6,018 nt of DNA from JBCCGI01 sp039029355. Lineage in GTDB: Bacteria; Planctomycetota; UBA1135; GCA-002686595. Location of the stretch: the NCBI GenBank assembly GCA_039029355.1, contig JBCCGI010000176.1, forward strand, positions 1 through 6,018, in the 5' to 3' direction. Both the position numbers and the translations under genes were made by a program. The notes under the pieces were generated by a model. That model saw only the letters and a list, made by a program, of their open reading frames with translations, did no database searches and was not told where the DNA came from. Shown here piece after piece: positions 5,398 to 6,018 of this stretch (positions are counted from its first letter, which is position 1; each line of letters opens with the position of its first letter).

Positions 5398-6018
5398 CGC
5401 CGGGCGCCTGGGCCTCCCGCTCGCGGCGGCGCTCGCGGGCGCGGCGGGGCTCGGCCTCGAGGCGGTCCTGCTCGAGAGCTCCGGCCTCGTGCTGGGCTAC
5501 GGGCGCTCGGGAGCGCTGGGGCTCGCGCTCTACGTCGCCGGCTGGGCCCTGGGCGCGCGGCTCGCGACCGCGCTGGTCCGCGGCCTCCGCCCGGCGCTGG
5601 TCGTCGCCGGCGCGGGCGTGCTGCTCGGCGGCGAGGCGGCGGTGCGGGCGCTCTTCGCGGCCTCCCTCCACGCCGCTCCCGACGCCGTGGCCCTGGCCGC
5701 CGGGGCGGCGGCGCTGCTCCTGCCGGCGGCCTTCCAGGGCATGCTGCTGCCGCTGTTCTTGCGCGTGCGCGAGGAGCGCTCCGGCGCGCGCGGCGGCATC
5801 GACGGGCTGTGGGCCGCCAGCCTGGCGGGGGCGGTGGCGGGAGCCGCGGTCTTCGCCGACCTCGCGGTCGCGCGCCTCGGCCGGCCTCCGGCCGTCGAGC
5901 TGGCAGGCGCGCGACCGCGAGGTCGGCGAAGACCGCGGCTCCCGCCACCGCCCCCGCCAGGCTGGCGGCCCACAGCCCGTCGATGCCGCCGCGCGCGCCG
6001 GAGCGCTCCTCGCGCACG
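5387..6018 (+). CDS. Hydrophobic membrane protein, similar to the membrane domain of spermidine-synthase-like proteins (3' end lost)
   Basis: The frame encodes an alanine/leucine/glycine-rich integral membrane protein. Hydrophobic segments lie at about residues 9-28, 42-58, 68-81, 99-117 and 141-161. The pattern GLGLEAVLLESSGLVLG (21-37), ALYVAGWALGAR (48-59), QGMLLPLFLR (117-126) and GLWAASLAGAVAGA (140-153) resembles the N-terminal membrane part of fused polyamine-synthase-like proteins. In those, a glutamate follows the first helix, a GLxLGxR-like motif ends the second and a YxxNxxGAxxG motif marks a later helix. This is pattern memory, not a search, and no aminopropyltransferase domain is visible. 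The start is placed at ATC 5387 because of AGGAGG six bases before; the first ordinary start is GTG 5489 (residue 35), which would delete the first helix. The frame stays open to the window edge, but sequence after 5877-5904 is the inverted copy of its own upstream part. Residues beyond about 164-173 are therefore probably not real. Confidence 0.55.
   Translation, partial: MTTDAGRLGLPLAAALAGAAGLGLEAVLLESSGLVLGYGRSGALGLALYVAGWALGARLATALVRGLRPALVVAGAGVLLGGEAAVRALFAASLHAAPDAVALAAGAAALLLPAAFQGMLLPLFLRVREERSGARGGIDGLWAASLAGAVAGAAVFADLAVARLGRPPAVELAGARPRGRRRPRLPPPPPPGWRPTARRCRRARRSAPRA
5764..6018. repeat. Perfect 114-bp inverted repeat with 27-base spacer at the window end (probable fold-back chimera)
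   Basis: Bases 5764-5877 are exactly reverse-complementary to 5905-6018; I compared both arms base by base and found no mismatch. The 27-base spacer (5878-5904) itself contains CGGCCGG and CCGGCCG (5878-5884, 5888-5894) around CCT, which can snap back. As a result the same peptide, starting REERSGARGG, is encoded on the plus strand in the left arm and on the minus strand in the right arm. The repeat lies inside coding sequence and stops exactly at the last base. This is what a template-switch or missed-hairpin chimera at a contig end would look like. Confidence 0.9.

Noticed and set aside
5905..6018. A minus-strand coding segment starting MREERSGARGG at the right edge
   Set aside because: It is the mirror image of the plus-strand gene created by the inverted repeat, not a second gene.

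Overview
The window is high-GC bacterial DNA with a strong G/C third-position bias, from a diderm (Gram-negative-type) organism: the left half encodes an outer-membrane secretin and its partner ATPase. The divergent NhaA family member and the stand-alone EIIA protein resemble what I recall from planctomycetes and neighbouring phyla. That placement comes from memory rather than a search and is only a weak suggestion.

Layout. Positions 1-746 (minus) hold the first 248 codons of a type II secretion ATPase (gspE), cut by the left window edge. Positions 764-3037 (minus) hold a complete secretin (gspD) just upstream of it in the same operon. Positions 3038-3414 are a non-coding divergent control region. 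It has a good sigma70-type promoter firing left into gspD (TTGACA, 17 bp, TAGAGT), a weaker one firing right (TTGCCG, 17 bp, TATCGT), and RNA-level hairpins in both 5' leaders. Positions 3415-4803 (plus) encode an NhaA-family Na+/H+ antiporter with an extra low-complexity C-terminal tail. Positions 4804-4920 contain a nested hairpin ending in a short T run, probably a terminator. Positions 4921-5397 (plus) encode a stand-alone PTS EIIA (fructose/nitrogen type) protein with its phospho-histidine. From about 5387 a further plus-strand gene begins, overlapping the EIIA stop. It encodes a very hydrophobic protein resembling the membrane half of fused spermidine-synthase-like proteins.

Functionally, gspD and gspE are the outer-membrane channel and the cytoplasmic motor of one secretion machine; the operon appears to start at gspD, with no gspC before it. 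The right half is a separate plus-strand group for cation homeostasis (NhaA), probable PTS-type phospho-signalling (EIIA) and an integral membrane protein.

The most important data-quality point is that the last 255 bases form a perfect 114-bp inverted repeat around a 27-base spacer (5764-5877 against 5905-6018). It sits inside coding sequence and ends exactly at the window edge. This looks like a fold-back chimera at a contig end, so sequence after about 5877-5904 should not be read as genuine downstream gene. Other points worth a look are an apparent ATC start codon behind a perfect AGGAGG site, a GAAA-tetraloop hairpin abutting the gspD start, and a calcium-loop-like motif in the variable region of the secretin. 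I found no convincing wholly new system, and no tRNA, rRNA, CRISPR array or insertion sequence.
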